From: Polyodon spathula
Lineage: Eukaryota > Chordata > Actinopteri > Acipenseriformes > Polyodontidae
NCBI RefSeq assembly: GCF_017654505.1
Contig: NC_054537.1
Location: forward strand, 77,138,118-77,202,117
Direction: 5' to 3'
Length of the DNA stretch: 64,000 nucleotides
Position numbers and translations under genes: made by a program. The number at the start of each line of letters is the position of its first letter. Position 1 is the stretch's first letter. Below are positions 63,195 through 64,000 of the stretch, in pieces. The notes under the pieces were generated by a model. The model did not search any database. It saw only the letters and a list, made by a program, of their open reading frames with translations, and had not been told where the DNA came from.

Positions 63195-63858
63195 AATGCC
63201 ATTGTTTCATCCAGAATTTTTTTCTGGTGTTCCAAAACATGTGGTATCCTGCTTGCAGCTTGTTCAGAATACTGCTGCTAGAATTCTGACTAAAACCAGG
63301 AAAAGTGAACATATTACCCCTGTTTTGGCCTCTTTACACTGGCTCCCTGTGCAGTATAGAACCGATTTTAAGATTTTGCTATTAACTTACAAGGACCTGA
63401 ATGGATTAGCACCTAGTTATTTGCAAGAGTTACTGACCCCATATCTTCCAAACCATACTCTGAGATCACAGGATGTGAGACTGCTGGTTATTCCGAGGGT
63501 CAACAAAAGCAAGACAGGAGGTATGCCTTTTTCTTGTAGAGCTCCTAAATTATGAAATGTTCTACCTTCATTTGTCAGGGAAGCTGGGACCGTTACAGTT
63601 TTCAAGTCAAGACTATAACGCACTTTTATAAAATGGCTTTCTTATCTTAGTGGGTTTTAATGTTACTTTAAAATTGCTGCTTTTGTATTATTATGTGTAT
63701 GCTGTTATTTAAATGGTCTGACTGTGGCAGTTGTATGTGTGACATGCTATACAAATGTATTGTGGTTTGTTCTTTTTTTCTGCTATGTACTGTACAGTGC
63801 TTTGTGATGCTTTTGTATAAAAACCGCTATATAAATGCAATAAACAAATAAATGTAAC
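63195..63858 (+). mobile_element. L2-type LINE, part 2 (C-terminus and 3' end)
   Basis: It resumes with MPLFHPEFFSGVPKHVVSCL, then QLVQNTAARILTKTRKSEHI, TPVLASLHWLPVQYRTDFKI, LLLTYKDLNGLAPSYLQELL and later GMPFSCRAPKL, the classic L2 C-terminal block. A stop follows RAPKL, where the family normally continues with W-SLP. The 3' end has the L2-type tail AGTGCTTTGTGATGCTTTTG, then CGCTATATAAATGCAATAAA. Confidence 0.9.
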
Positions 63859-63954
63859 ACCAGTCAACATGAACAAAACTGCTCACTGCATTATAATACA
63901 CACTGATGTCTGCAATTACTGTAATGTATTTAACTTTGTATACTACATTCTTGA

Positions 63955-63955
63955 A

Positions 63956-64000
<45 letters not shown>
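63955..64000. repeat. (ATT)n microsatellite, cut by window edge
   Basis: At least 15 ATT units reaching the end of the window. Confidence 0.95.

Overview
The window is vertebrate nuclear DNA. It has short exons in long AT-rich introns with GT-AG boundaries, dense microsatellites, and degraded LINEs, SINEs, LTRs, DIRS, Tc1 and hAT elements. The mix of L2 and CR1-like LINEs, DIRS elements, tRNA-derived SINEs and a SINE tail of the 'GATAAAAGCGTCTGCTAAAT' type points to a ray-finned fish. Several repeats look like those I associate with sturgeons and paddlefish, but that narrower placement is inference.

Two protein-coding genes are supported, both on the minus strand. Positions 1 to about 28,500 hold the 5' part of COL14A1 (collagen XIV alpha-1 chain). 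Ten coding exons were rebuilt by hand with consistent splice phase: signal peptide, first fibronectin III (FN3) domain in two exons, acidic linker, first von Willebrand A (VWA) domain in four exons, and the second FN3 domain, whose second exon runs off the window edge at position 1. This gives about 435 residues. The rest of the gene lies outside, beyond position 1. A probable non-coding first exon and promoter lie near 28.3-28.55 kb. The last coding exon of DEPTOR (C-terminal half of its PDZ domain and the stop) is at 51,149-51,277, and its last intron fills the window to 64,000. DEPTOR directly upstream of COL14A1 on the same strand is the tetrapod arrangement.

The roughly 22.6 kb between the genes, and the introns, are mostly transposon debris. 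Main items: a T-rich tract flanked by a 45-bp duplication (19.4-20.1 kb); a fold-back Tc1-like element (21.4-22.7 kb); a hAT-like element with GAGTC-rich ends (22.7-24.8 kb); a tRNA-SINE (28.8 kb); a composite DIRS-type tyrosine-recombinase retrotransposon with two nearly identical 766-bp segments and a solo LTR inserted in its gag (about 33-39.2 kb); a LINE reverse-transcriptase remnant (41.8-43.0 kb); another tRNA-SINE (43.7 kb); two related minus-strand solo LTRs (46.3 and 58.6 kb); two CR1-like LINE copies (47.2-49.4 and 54.7-55.8 kb); three diverged copies of one LTR family (54.4, 56.0, 62.45 kb); and an L2 LINE split by a complete solo LTR with a 5-bp target duplication (62.1-63.9 kb).

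I found no operon, CRISPR array, prokaryotic system or convincing new gene system. The most useful leads are structural: the duplicated DIRS composite, the 35-nt G run in COL14A1 pre-mRNA just after a splice donor, the duplicated T-rich tract that may be an assembly artefact, and nested insertions that give relative ages.
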